DNA of 64,000 nt, from contig JBMOIC010000006.1 of NCBI GenBank assembly GCA_049317525.1, positions 32,345 through 96,344 on the forward strand, in the 5' to 3' direction. The stretch comes from UBA961 sp049317525. GTDB taxonomy: Bacteria > Bacteroidota > Ignavibacteria > Kapaibacteriales > UBA961. A program made the position numbers and the translations under genes. The notes under the pieces are model-generated. The model saw only the letters and a list, made by a program, of their open reading frames with translations. It searched no databases and had not been told where the DNA came from. Positions 44,777 to 53,835 of this stretch are shown here, piece after piece (the first letter of the stretch is position 1; every line of letters starts with the position of its first letter).

Positions 44777-47700
44777 TTAATAAATAGATATTGGTATAAA
44801 CTCTGAATATGGGCCAGCTTTTAGCATAAAATAATAAAACCCTGAATGTAATTCTTGTATTGGAACTTCTATTTTATATTGTCCGGCTGAACTTCGAACT
44901 CCATCATACATATGAACCTTATGCATTGTTAATGGAGAGATTATATCTAAGGAAATATCTTGCATCGAACCGAGAGTAAATAGCAATGTTGCTGCATTAT
45001 TTTGCACAGAAATTGGATTTGGAAAAACAATAATATCTGATAATCCAGGTTGTTGAATTTTAACAATGCCAATAATAATATCAACTGAGCATTTGGCTTT
45101 TGTATTATGATTATCATCAATTGCAAAGCCTTCAAATGGTAGTGGCAAGGAAACACAATCTCTGCCAAAAAACAAGGTATCAGTATCCTTTTCATATTGC
45201 AAAGTATCTGCTACTTTAATTGGATTATAGCAAAAGACAATAGATTTTTGATCTTTTGGATTTAACACAATAGGAAACTGTGATATAGGCACACTAAATT
45301 GAACATTCTTTTTAAACTGCGAATATTCGATTGTTTGTATAAAATTTCCATTGTTTTTTATAGATACAGAATCGCAATAATTTATCCCAATAGGTAATCC
45401 CTTTAACTTATCTGGATTCTTCATTGCTGAAATTTGAAGAGTAAATCCTGGTATAGTATCTCTAAATATTGTAGAATTTCCATTATTATCAACTGCTTGG
45501 ACTGCATAGACTGCATCTTTAAATGGATCTACAATACATGCTGATAGCACCCTATATAATGGTGAGATATTAGCTGGAATATTCCATTGTATATTTTGGG
45601 CATCTATTTGGCTAACGCTAAGCAAACCACCATCATTAATTGTAGAATCTGTAATACTTAAAGAAAAGCAACTATTACAAGAATCAGATTGTGAAACGAT
45701 AACTGGATCATATGTATCATCATATGTTCTTATAGTGAATTCTATTAAGGGTCGATTAATGCAAGAATTAGATACATACATTGTATCCAATCTGTTTACT
45801 TGATCTTTTGATTCGAAACATACATCAATATTTGATTTTTGACCAGGCTTTAATGTCAAAGGGAAACTTCCAGAAAAAGAATAATAATTCAATATATTAT
45901 TACTCATAATTGGATTAATCGTTTGATCTTGTGATCCATAATTTTCTAGTTCTATAGAATAACATTGTTTTCTACCAACAGGTAAACTCCAATTCAGTTT
46001 TTCTGGAATATTAGTAACATCTACAATTTTTGTAGATACGGTAAATCCTTTGATTACTATCTTTTTTTCTGTTTTTTGATCAACTGAATCTATTGCAATA
46101 ATTCTTGCACTTCCATCCAGATAAGGATTTATTAATGTAAAAGAATACTGTACAGAATCCTGAGGTTCAGAAAATTGTGGTATATCTTGGGCTATACAAT
46201 TAATTAGCGAATCTTTAGGAATAGAAACCGATACAATTTTAGTATCACCAGCAACAGTATCAAATACAGCACCAATAAATCCTTTACATTCTGATTTACC
46301 CGTAATTTGGGGTGGATTAAAATCAAAGCTTCTAAAACTCATTCCACCAACATATCCATAAGAATTAGCCGAACCATATCCATAAACAAAAATTCCTACA
46401 GGTTCAGATGATTCTACTGTATGATTTCCATCTTGGACGGGAACCCATGTATATGAATATTTTGTGCCATTAATCGGTACAATATTTATTCCTACATAAG
46501 AAGAAACAGGTTTATTATCTAAGAGAGTTTTACCTATGGCAGTATTAGGCATGATGACGGTTATCCATTGGTCAGAATAACCCCTAAGTTCTTCAATACC
46601 ATTAGTAAAATTAACTGCCTGAACATTAATAAATCTATAAAATTTTTGATATTGTTCACTTGGAGGAACCAACATCATAAATGGATCACCTAATGCAACA
46701 TTAGTAGTATTTGTACCTGATGTTTTTTTGTATTGAGCAACAAGTATGGCTTTATTTGATGTAATAGATTGAGATGAAACGAGAACAGATTCATACATTC
46801 CACCTGAATTCAATGTAGTCGTCTTTTTTCCATTTATGATAATATCTGTACTATCATAGGCTGCGATAACACGATATATATCTTGAGCAGTTAATGTAGC
46901 GCCATTTGGTTGAGGATATGGCACAACTAAAGCTGTTCTTCCCCATGATTCAACACTTGGTATTTGTTCAACGATATGATCTCTTGACCTTAAATCTGAA
47001 GTTTTGACAGGAATAGTTGCTCTTTGATGTCCAGCAAATAATGCAATAGGTTTATCTGCTTGTACTCTAGAACCAGTCACATCTCCATAACCACCACTAA
47101 CAGTGGCAAGCAAGCTAGATTGAACTAAATAGGACTGCCCTTGATTGAGTATCACACTTATTGGATTTTTGGAATTACTTCTAGAGGTTTGAATACTAGG
47201 TAATATCGATATTTGAGTATTATTTTCTGTTGCAACAACTGCAAATTCCGATGGTGTATTAGCATCAGAATTATAAGCCAGAACATAATGATCTTTACCT
47301 AAGGCATCAGTTGGTAATACGATAAATGCATCGCTTGTTGTAGAAGCCTGATTTAATGCATATACACTTACTTCTCTATCTGCAATGATATGGAATGAAT
47401 TATTAGCGGGAATTTCTGCTTGATTATTTCCACTGGTTTGTTTTTCTGATGGGGTTTGTCCCTGTAATTCCCAATTTTGCCAGAACAAAGGTAATTGATA
47501 GATAGTTGAGGGATCTGTTATAGAAAATTGGACTGTATTCCAATTTCCTGTCCTTCCTCTATAAGAAATAGTTCCATTTGTTGCTTCAGTAGCTGAAATA
47601 AAAATATATAAAGAATCAGTTTGAAACCTATTTACATGCAAATTTGGTATAAAAGTAAACCAAAAGTCTTTCCCACGAGAGTCTTTTTCTTCTGATTGAG

Positions 47701-47788
47701 CTGACGCATCATATATAACACTAAAAAGGACACTAATTAGAATCAAGAAGAAAGCTGGTAAAGAGCGCGAAATACTATTTCTTTTCAT
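44777..47788 (-). CDS. Secreted IgGFc-binding-like protein with T9SS-type tail
   Basis: 1003 residues from the Met at 47788, which starts a signal peptide (LPAFFLILISVLFSVIYDASA); the frame extends to 47830 without support. The N-terminal half ('GKDFWFTFIPN', 'FHIIADREVSVYALNQAS', 'ADKPIALFAGHQRATIPV', 'PVGIFVYGYG') matches the IgGFc-binding protein N-terminal domain (PF17517), which in bacteria has no proven role in antibody binding. Later parts are Ig-like repeats with paired Cys. The C-terminus ('IIVFPNPISV', 'GFYYFMLKAG', 'FIPISIY') is a sorting tail. A surface adhesin-like role is an inference. Confidence 0.8.
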   Translation of the reverse strand: MKRNSISRSLPAFFLILISVLFSVIYDASAQSEEKDSRGKDFWFTFIPNLHVNRFQTDSLYIFISATEATNGTISYRGRTGNWNTVQFSITDPSTIYQLPLFWQNWELQGQTPSEKQTSGNNQAEIPANNSFHIIADREVSVYALNQASTTSDAFIVLPTDALGKDHYVLAYNSDANTPSEFAVVATENNTQISILPSIQTSRSNSKNPISVILNQGQSYLVQSSLLATVSGGYGDVTGSRVQADKPIALFAGHQRATIPVKTSDLRSRDHIVEQIPSVESWGRTALVVPYPQPNGATLTAQDIYRVIAAYDSTDIIINGKKTTTLNSGGMYESVLVSSQSITSNKAILVAQYKKTSGTNTTNVALGDPFMMLVPPSEQYQKFYRFINVQAVNFTNGIEELRGYSDQWITVIMPNTAIGKTLLDNKPVSSYVGINIVPINGTKYSYTWVPVQDGNHTVESSEPVGIFVYGYGSANSYGYVGGMSFRSFDFNPPQITGKSECKGFIGAVFDTVAGDTKIVSVSIPKDSLINCIAQDIPQFSEPQDSVQYSFTLINPYLDGSARIIAIDSVDQKTEKKIVIKGFTVSTKIVDVTNIPEKLNWSLPVGRKQCYSIELENYGSQDQTINPIMSNNILNYYSFSGSFPLTLKPGQKSNIDVCFESKDQVNRLDTMYVSNSCINRPLIEFTIRTYDDTYDPVIVSQSDSCNSCFSLSITDSTINDGGLLSVSQIDAQNIQWNIPANISPLYRVLSACIVDPFKDAVYAVQAVDNNGNSTIFRDTIPGFTLQISAMKNPDKLKGLPIGINYCDSVSIKNNGNFIQTIEYSQFKKNVQFSVPISQFPIVLNPKDQKSIVFCYNPIKVADTLQYEKDTDTLFFGRDCVSLPLPFEGFAIDDNHNTKAKCSVDIIIGIVKIQQPGLSDIIVFPNPISVQNNAATLLFTLGSMQDISLDIISPLTMHKVHMYDGVRSSAGQYKIEVPIQELHSGFYYFMLKAGPYSEFIPISIY

Positions 47789-47990
47789 ATAGATTATAGG
47801 GAGAGAATGACTTTTGAAATATATAACCATTGACTACATAGGAATGTTCCAAGAACAATCTGATAAGTAAAGACACAAAAGAATACTGAAAGTTTCAATC
47901 TTTTGAACACCCTTTTCTGTCAGAAAAATACAGAAATTTACTATCAAATAAACTAAGATTTTTAGAATGTATGTATTCACAGTGGATTTG

Positions 47991-47998
47991 TATTTTTG
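47991..47998 (+). promoter_or_regulatory. Possible -7 box for the asparaginase gene
   Basis: TATTTTTG (then CA) lies 46 bases before the ATG at 48045. The upstream TTTG element is not seen at 19-21 bases, so confidence is modest. The rest of 47789-48044 is AT-rich and without a supported gene. Confidence 0.4.
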
Positions 47999-48044
47999 CA
48001 AGTAGCATTTCACATTTATTATAAAACACAGATACTCAGAATCA

Positions 48045-49022
48045 ATGAAAACTATTGCAATTTTTTTTACTGGCGGAACAATTTCAATGAGTATCGATAA
48101 AGGCTTTGGAGGCATAGTACCAAGCCTTTCTGCTAATCAAATTCTTGAGGCTATTCCAGACTTACACAGTATTGCTACTATAGAAACCATAGAATATGGG
48201 CATTATCCAGGACCACACATAACTCCACATATCATGTTTGATCTAGCTCAACGTGTTCAATCCACTGTAGATCAACAACATATCGATGGAATCATCATTA
48301 CTCATGGAACTGACACTTTAGAAGAAACTGCTTTTTTTCTCGATTGCTTCCTTAATACTTCAAAACCTGTTTTAATAGTAGGAGCCATGAGAAATTCCAG
48401 TGAACCAGATTGGGATGGACCAAGAAATTTAAGAGATGCACTTCAAATAGCAATTAGTGATGAGTGTAAAGATTATGGGGTTTTACTTTGTTTATCAGAT
48501 AGCATTAATGCTGCATCAGAAGCAACAAAAACAGATACTAATCAATTACATACTTTTGCTAGTTTCGATTTTGGCCCCATAGGACGCATTTCCAATGGTA
48601 CTGTTCAAATGTACAGGAAACCTGTAAGAAGGGAGATTTTTCCAATCAAGAGAATTCCACACAATGTACCTTTATTAAAATGTTATGCTGGAATGGACGA
48701 CGCATTAATACGTTGTGCTTTACAATATGGAGCCGAAGGATTGGTTATAGAAGCTTTTGGTGTTGGGAATGTTCCACCACCTGTTTTTTATGCCCTAAAA
48801 GATGCAGTTTCATCAAACATTCCTGTTGTTTTAGTGTCTAGATGTCCAGTTGGAAGAATTGAACATATTTATGCATACGAAGGGGCTGGCAAACATTTAT
48901 ATGATTCGGGAATAATTTTTGCTGATTATTTGAATGGACAAAAAGCAAGAATCAAATTAATTGCAGCAATTGGTTCAGATTATACCATCGAAGAAATGAA
49001 AAAATCATTTGAATGGGCATAA
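48045..49022 (+). CDS. L-asparaginase (type I-like)
   Basis: 325 residues without signal peptide, so cytoplasmic. The two catalytic Thr blocks are present: 'FFTGGTISM' (Thr12) and 'ITHGTDTLEETAFFLD' (Thr89, Asp90). 'NSSEPDWDGPRNLRDA' is typical of the family. It hydrolyses asparagine to aspartate and ammonia. Glutaminase side activity and the physiological amide are not readable. ftsX follows after 27 bases. Confidence 0.95.
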   Translation: MKTIAIFFTGGTISMSIDKGFGGIVPSLSANQILEAIPDLHSIATIETIEYGHYPGPHITPHIMFDLAQRVQSTVDQQHIDGIIITHGTDTLEETAFFLDCFLNTSKPVLIVGAMRNSSEPDWDGPRNLRDALQIAISDECKDYGVLLCLSDSINAASEATKTDTNQLHTFASFDFGPIGRISNGTVQMYRKPVRREIFPIKRIPHNVPLLKCYAGMDDALIRCALQYGAEGLVIEAFGVGNVPPPVFYALKDAVSSNIPVVLVSRCPVGRIEHIYAYEGAGKHLYDSGIIFADYLNGQKARIKLIAAIGSDYTIEEMKKSFEWA

Positions 49023-49049
49023 TGATACAAAGAAAGTAGGAATATTTAC

Positions 49050-49907
49050 ATGAGCTATGGCTATTATTTTCATCGTGCAGGTGTGTTAATCAGAAGAAGG
49101 CCTTTCCCTTTTTTTCGTATTACTGTTATTTGCTGTGTGCTTACCCTATGTACACTAGGAATTGCCATTTCATATTTTGGGCTTATTAAAGAACAAAAGA
49201 GGCTTGCTTCTTCATTAGAAATTACAATTCTCCTAAAACAACATGCAGATAGTTCAAGAATTTTTTCTTTTGCTTCTTCATTATCTTCATATGCTCAAAT
49301 AGATCAAGTTTATGTGATTTCCCCAACATTGGCAGCATTAGAATTTGAAAAGCAGATGCAAAGTTCAACATTCAAATTACTTCCTGATAATCCTTTTAAT
49401 TGGTCTATTTCCTGTACTTTAAAACCTGAATACTGTACCTATGAATATGTAACAGTGTTTTTGCAAGATATCAGGAAGAAGCACATAGTGGATCAAACTG
49501 TATTTAATAGCAAAGCTGCCGAAGCTTTATTTGCTAGAAATACTCTCCTATTATCACTTACATTAGCAGGTGCAATAAGTAGTTTTCTATTATTTTTAGG
49601 TATACTTTCTTATGTGTTTAGAGCAGAGATTTTACAAAGCCCAGCAGAATGGTTTGTACTAAGAACTTTAGGCGCTTCTAGAGCTTTTATTGCTGTGCCA
49701 CATGTCATTTTTTCTATAGCATCTATACTTTTAGGAATCACAATTGGAAGTATTAGTGCATTTTTACTAGCAAAAAATGTATTTGTTCAGCATGTTTGGA
49801 TTTGGGAGATACCATTTAACTGGATTTTAATGTCAATTGGGATAATGTTAGTGTTAAGTATAGCTGTTTCTTCAATTACAGCTTTAACAGTTACAAGGGA
49901 TACATAA
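49050..49907 (+). CDS. ftsX: Cell-division protein FtsX
   Basis: 285 residues with the FtsX plan: N-terminal cytoplasmic segment 'YYFHRAGVLIRRRPFPFF', helix 1 (about 23-45), a periplasmic domain (about 46-165) and three C-terminal helices (about 168-193, 215-240, 258-278). 'EWFVLRTLGASRAFI' is the conserved cytoplasmic loop that contacts the ATPase FtsE. FtsEX activates peptidoglycan hydrolases at division. ftsE is not adjacent, so the gene pair is split here. Confidence 0.92.
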   Translation: MSYGYYFHRAGVLIRRRPFPFFRITVICCVLTLCTLGIAISYFGLIKEQKRLASSLEITILLKQHADSSRIFSFASSLSSYAQIDQVYVISPTLAALEFEKQMQSSTFKLLPDNPFNWSISCTLKPEYCTYEYVTVFLQDIRKKHIVDQTVFNSKAAEALFARNTLLLSLTLAGAISSFLLFLGILSYVFRAEILQSPAEWFVLRTLGASRAFIAVPHVIFSIASILLGITIGSISAFLLAKNVFVQHVWIWEIPFNWILMSIGIMLVLSIAVSSITALTVTRDT

Positions 49908-49936
49908 AAAAAGCTTAAGTAAAACTTAAGCTTTTT
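49908..49936. terminator. Bidirectional terminator between ftsX and tRNA-Leu
   Basis: A 13-bp perfect stem (49908-49920 with 49924-49936) and a 3-base loop, flanked by A-run and T-run, so it can stop transcription of ftsX (plus) and of tRNA-Leu (minus). Confidence 0.9.
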
Positions 49937-49937
49937 G

Positions 49938-50021
49938 TGCGGAAGACGGGACTTGAACCCGTACACCAATTAAGGCGCCACCCCCTCAAGATGGTGCGTC
50001 TGCCAATTTCGCCACTTCCGC
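49938..50021 (-). tRNA. tRNA-Leu (anticodon GAG)
   Basis: A class II tRNA of 84 bases: acceptor GCGGAAG/CTTCCGC, anticodon stem CCATC/GGTGG with loop TTGAGGG (anticodon GAG), a long variable arm, T-arm ACGGGTTCAAGTCCCGT, discriminator A at 49938. CCA is not encoded. Preceded by a strong promoter at 50037-50068. Confidence 0.97.
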
Positions 50022-50036
50022 AGATAAAAGGGAGAG

Positions 50037-50068
50037 CAAAGATAGTGCTTCATGTTTTTCTAAGCAAA
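50037..50068 (-). promoter_or_regulatory. Bacteroidetes-type promoter of tRNA-Leu
   Basis: On the minus strand TTTG (50068-50065), exactly 20 bases, then TATCTTTG (50044-50037). This is a perfect match to TTTG-N19-21-TAnnTTTG, 15 bases before the tRNA 5' end. Confidence 0.85.
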
Positions 50069-50132
50069 CTTTTTTAGATCATTATGCTTTTATTCCAAAG
50101 CTGGAAATCACATTTTTACTACTAAATGATTG

Positions 50133-50172
50133 ATATATATATATATCGTATTCATAATTATGATACATATAT
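50133..50172. repeat. AT-rich alternating tract and imperfect inverted repeat
   Basis: A GATATATATATATATC palindrome runs into a 13-bp imperfect stem with two bulges (50141-50155 with 50160-50172, loop AATT). It lies midway between the divergent promoters of tRNA-Leu and the E1 fusion and could melt or form a cruciform. Confidence 0.5.
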
Positions 50173-50223
50173 TTACAGGTAAGTCATAAGTCATTTTATC
50201 AAATAAATAAGATTTATTGGCAT

Positions 50224-50255
50224 TTTGGTATTGGTTAGGTTTGGAGTTATTTTTG
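50224..50255 (+). promoter_or_regulatory. Bacteroidetes-type promoter of the E1 fusion gene
   Basis: TTTG (50224-50227), 20-base spacer, TATTTTTG (50248-50255), a perfect consensus match, 52 bases before the ATG at 50308. Confidence 0.85.
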
Positions 50256-50307
50256 CACTCGGTTTAGAACAATTTCTTTAGCTTTTCAGCTAATATTATC
50301 AAAGAAC

Positions 50308-52776
50308 ATGCTCATGAAATCTCGTATAAGCAATACATCGGTCACCAAAAAATCAAGTAATAAGAATCAACAAGATATATCTTCTATACCTTTTTCTGCT
50401 GAAGAAATCATAAAAGATTTTGTACTTGCTGTAGAAAGTAGACAAGCCAGTTTATTGGGCAGAAAAGAAGTTCTTTCTGGCAAAGCTAAATTCGGCATTT
50501 TTGGTGATGGAAAAGAAATACCTCAATTAGCGTGGGCAAGGGCTTTCCAGAAAGGAGATTTTAGATCTGGATATTATCGTGATCAAACCTTTATGTTCAG
50601 TAAAGGTGCATCGTCAATCAAAGAGTTTTTTGCTCAATTATATGCTCATCCTGATGTTCAAGCAGAACCTTCTTCTGCGGGACGCTCTATGAATGGTCAT
50701 TTTGGAACAAGATTTCTTCATCCAGATGGCTCTTGGAAATCATTAACTGAACAATATAATTCCTCGGCAGATATTTCTCCAACTGGCTCACAAATGCCCA
50801 GATTAGTTGGTTTAGCGTATGCTTCTACTCTGTATCGAGAATTAGAAGAATTACATAATCTTACTGATTTTAGTAGGAATGGCAATGAAATAGCATGGGG
50901 TACAATTGGTAATGCAAGCGCAGCTGAAGGTATGTTTTGGGAATCAGTAAATGCAATTGGTGTATTACATGCTCCAGCAATTATTTCTATTTGGGATGAT
51001 GGTTATGGAATATCGGTACCAAATGACATGCAGATGACTAAGTCCAATGTAGGTACTTTATTATCCGGATTTCAAAGAGAGAATGGCTCTAAAGATGGAT
51101 TTGATATTCATACAGTTAAAGCTTGGGATTATCCTGCATTGATTGAAACCTATCAAAAAGCAGCGCATACTGCAAGAACTGAGCATATTCCACAATTGAT
51201 TCATGTAATTGAAGTTACCCAGCCACAAGGACATTCTACCTCTGGTAGCCATGAACGATATAAATCCAAAGAACGCTTGCAATGGGAACAAGATTTTGAT
51301 GGAATATCCAGAATGAAGCAATGGTTGATCAATCAATCTATTATCACTCTTGAACAAGCAGAAGAAATAGAAAAACAAGCTATCATTCGTGTAAAAGGAT
51401 GGAAAGATGAAGCATGGAAAGAATATCAAGACCCAATAAAACTTGATATTCAACAGGTTTCTATGATTATTGAATCTATTGCTAATCAATGTAATGATAT
51501 CACTCTTTCTCAAGAATTATTAGCTCTTAATTCTCAGTTACTTGCTATTCGTGAACCATTTCGAAGAGATATTTTTAGTTGCATTCACAAAGTGTTATAT
51601 GCATCAAGATATCTTCCAGCAGAAATGAGAAGTGCTTTAATCAATTGGAAAAAGTCTTGTGATCTTTTACAAATAGATAGATATTCTAGTTATTTACACA
51701 GTGAAAGTTCTCTTTCGGCATTACAAGTTCCACATATTCAAGCTGTTTATTCAGAAGATTCTCTATCTGTAAATGGTTCGGAAATCATGAATGCTTGTTT
51801 TGATTTTCATTTTAGCAAAGATCCAAAAATCATTGCTTTTGGTGAAGATGTAGGATTTTTAGGTGATGTAAATCAAGGATTTTCAGGATTGCAAGCCAAA
51901 TATGGAAAACTGAGAGTTTCTGATACTGGAATACGTGAAGCTACCATTTTAGGACAAGGCATCGGCTTGGCAATGCGCGGCCTAAGGCCAATTCTAGAAA
52001 TTCAATATTTAGATTATATCCTTTATGCTTTGCAATTGATGAGCGATGATTTGGCTACTGTTCAATGGAGAACAAAAGGTGGACAAAAAGCTCCTGCAAT
52101 TATAAGAACAAGAGGACATCGTTTAGAGGGAATTTGGCATAGTGGCAGCCCAATGGCTGGTATTATTCACTTAGTTCGTGGAATTTATGTTTGTGTACCA
52201 AGAAATATGACACAAGCAGCTGGAATGTACGCTACATTATTACAATCTGATGAACCTGGCTTAATTGTAGAAGTCCTTAATGGATATAGGCTTAAGGAAA
52301 GTTTGCCATCTAATATGGGCGATTATACTGTTCCTTTAGGTGTTCCTGAAGTGCTTAGAAAAGGAAATGATCTTACGCTTGTTACATATGGGGCATGCTG
52401 TCGTATAGCTATGGAAGCTGCTGAACAATTAGAACATATTGGGATTTCTGTAGAGATCATTGATGTACAAACATTATTGCCCTTTGATAGATTTGGTATC
52501 ATCGGTGAATCCTTAAAAAAGACAAATCGTATTCTATTTTTTGATGAGGATGTTCCAGGCGGTACTACTTCATATATGATGCAACAAGTTATTGAATTAC
52601 AGGATGGTTATAAATATCTAGATAGTAAACCAGAGACATTAACTTCAAATGCACACAGGCCAGCATATGGAACTGATGGAAATTATTGGTCTAAGGCAGA
52701 GGCAGAGCATGTATTCGAAAAAGTGTATTCTATGATGAATGAAGCTTCACCTCTACAATTCCCTATTTATTTCTAA
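50308..52776 (+). CDS. Fused E1 alpha/beta subunit of a 2-oxoacid dehydrogenase complex
   Basis: 822 residues. The N-terminal half is the TPP-binding E1 alpha-type domain ('SGYYRDQTF', 'GNASAAEGMFWESVNAIGVL', 'DDGYGISVP'). The C-terminal half (about 490-822) is the E1 beta transketolase-type domain ('FGEDVG', 'DTGIREATILGQGIGLAMRG', 'LVTYGACCRIAMEAAEQL', 'IDVQTLLPFD'). The usual GDG of the alpha TPP motif is GNA here, as in the fused Bacteroidota enzymes. It decarboxylates pyruvate or a branched-chain 2-oxoacid and passes the acyl group to E2; the substrate is not settled. E2 and E3 genes are not nearby. A promoter lies upstream and a terminator follows. Confidence 0.92.
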   Translation: MLMKSRISNTSVTKKSSNKNQQDISSIPFSAEEIIKDFVLAVESRQASLLGRKEVLSGKAKFGIFGDGKEIPQLAWARAFQKGDFRSGYYRDQTFMFSKGASSIKEFFAQLYAHPDVQAEPSSAGRSMNGHFGTRFLHPDGSWKSLTEQYNSSADISPTGSQMPRLVGLAYASTLYRELEELHNLTDFSRNGNEIAWGTIGNASAAEGMFWESVNAIGVLHAPAIISIWDDGYGISVPNDMQMTKSNVGTLLSGFQRENGSKDGFDIHTVKAWDYPALIETYQKAAHTARTEHIPQLIHVIEVTQPQGHSTSGSHERYKSKERLQWEQDFDGISRMKQWLINQSIITLEQAEEIEKQAIIRVKGWKDEAWKEYQDPIKLDIQQVSMIIESIANQCNDITLSQELLALNSQLLAIREPFRRDIFSCIHKVLYASRYLPAEMRSALINWKKSCDLLQIDRYSSYLHSESSLSALQVPHIQAVYSEDSLSVNGSEIMNACFDFHFSKDPKIIAFGEDVGFLGDVNQGFSGLQAKYGKLRVSDTGIREATILGQGIGLAMRGLRPILEIQYLDYILYALQLMSDDLATVQWRTKGGQKAPAIIRTRGHRLEGIWHSGSPMAGIIHLVRGIYVCVPRNMTQAAGMYATLLQSDEPGLIVEVLNGYRLKESLPSNMGDYTVPLGVPEVLRKGNDLTLVTYGACCRIAMEAAEQLEHIGISVEIIDVQTLLPFDRFGIIGESLKKTNRILFFDEDVPGGTTSYMMQQVIELQDGYKYLDSKPETLTSNAHRPAYGTDGNYWSKAEAEHVFEKVYSMMNEASPLQFPIYF

Positions 52777-52777
52777 G

Positions 52778-52804
52778 ATAAGGGCTTATATAGTAAGCCC
52801 TTAT
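52778..52804 (+). terminator. Hairpin terminator after the E1 fusion gene
   Basis: An 11-bp perfect stem (52778-52788 with 52794-52804), 5-base loop. The following T-run is weak (TTATTTAT form), so termination may be partial. Confidence 0.65.
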
Positions 52805-52815
52805 TTATGTAACAT

Positions 52816-53718
52816 ATGATAGTTTATTATTCAGATACATATACGATTCCTTTGCCTGATGGACATAAATTTCCGATGTCCAAATATCGAATGATTAGAG
52901 ATGAATTGTTAAGAAGTGGAACACTTCAGCTTTCTGAATTAGTACAATCCCCTATTTTTCCTCAAGAATTACTGTATACAACCCATGATCAACAGTATGT
53001 TGATGCTGTGTGTTCACTTACATTAGATCCAAAAATCGTAAGAAGAATTGGATTCCCTTTAACTGAAGCATTGGTTACACGCTCTTTAGCAACAGTAGGT
53101 GGTGCAGTTGCAGCATCACAGACAGCATTAGATGTAGGAGTATCAGGCAATTTAGCAGGTGGAACTCATCATGCTTTATATGATGCTGGAGAAGGGTTCT
53201 GCGTTTTTAATGATATTGCTGTATCTATCATGCAATTATTATCTCATCATCATATTTCAAGGGCAGCAATTATTGATGTTGATGTTCATCAGGGCAATGG
53301 AAATTCTGCCATTTTAGGGGATTTACCGCAGGTTTTCATATTTAGTATGCATGGTAAAAAAAATTATCCTTTTCACAAAGTACCCTCTACAATTGATATT
53401 GATTTAGAAGACAATACTGAAGATGAAGAATATCTTGATATTTTATCGAAATACTTACCGAAGATTTTCGATTTTAAGCCTGATATCGTCTTCTATTTAG
53501 GTGGAAGCGACCCATTACATACCGATTCATTAGGAAGAATTTCATTAACAATGAATGGTTTAGCTGAAAGGGATAGAATGGTATTTGAAGCATGTTATTC
53601 AAAAGGTATTCCATTGTCACTTGCTTTAGGTGGCGGTTATAGTAAGCCAATTGATCATAGCGTAGAAGCCCATGTTCAAACATATAAAGTGTTAAAATCT
53701 ATCTATAAAAATATCTAA
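52816..53718 (+). CDS. Histone-deacetylase-family amidohydrolase
   Basis: 300 residues. The HDAC active site is intact: 'GGTHHA' (His118/His119), 'DVDVHQGNG' with Asp154, Asp156 and His158, and 'GGSDPLHTDSLG' with the third metal Asp. Bacterial members deacetylate acetylpolyamines, acetoin-related compounds or protein lysines; the target is unknown. It is close to class IV-like and short bacterial HDACs in length. Located 39 bases after the E1 gene, behind its terminator; functional coupling is only suggestive. Confidence 0.92.
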   Translation: MIVYYSDTYTIPLPDGHKFPMSKYRMIRDELLRSGTLQLSELVQSPIFPQELLYTTHDQQYVDAVCSLTLDPKIVRRIGFPLTEALVTRSLATVGGAVAASQTALDVGVSGNLAGGTHHALYDAGEGFCVFNDIAVSIMQLLSHHHISRAAIIDVDVHQGNGNSAILGDLPQVFIFSMHGKKNYPFHKVPSTIDIDLEDNTEDEEYLDILSKYLPKIFDFKPDIVFYLGGSDPLHTDSLGRISLTMNGLAERDRMVFEACYSKGIPLSLALGGGYSKPIDHSVEAHVQTYKVLKSIYKNI

Positions 53719-53762
53719 GAATATGTGATCATTCACATTCTACTGTAAATGATAGAGAAAAA

Positions 53763-53800
53763 AAATGCCCCCAAAAGTGTCTAACATTTTGGGGGCATTT
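53763..53800. terminator. Bidirectional terminator between HDAC-like and 1151-aa genes
   Basis: A 14-bp perfect stem (53763-53776 with 53787-53800), extended by TGT/ACA inside. Eight T follow on the minus strand, three T on the plus strand, so it is strongest for the minus-strand gene. Confidence 0.9.
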
Positions 53801-53835
53801 CAATTTGGGGTCTTTTAACTGTACATAATATTCTA

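Noticed and set aside
47834..48115. 93-codon open frame on the minus strand
   Set aside because: It overlaps the start of the asparaginase gene antisense and has no family signature or ribosome-binding site.
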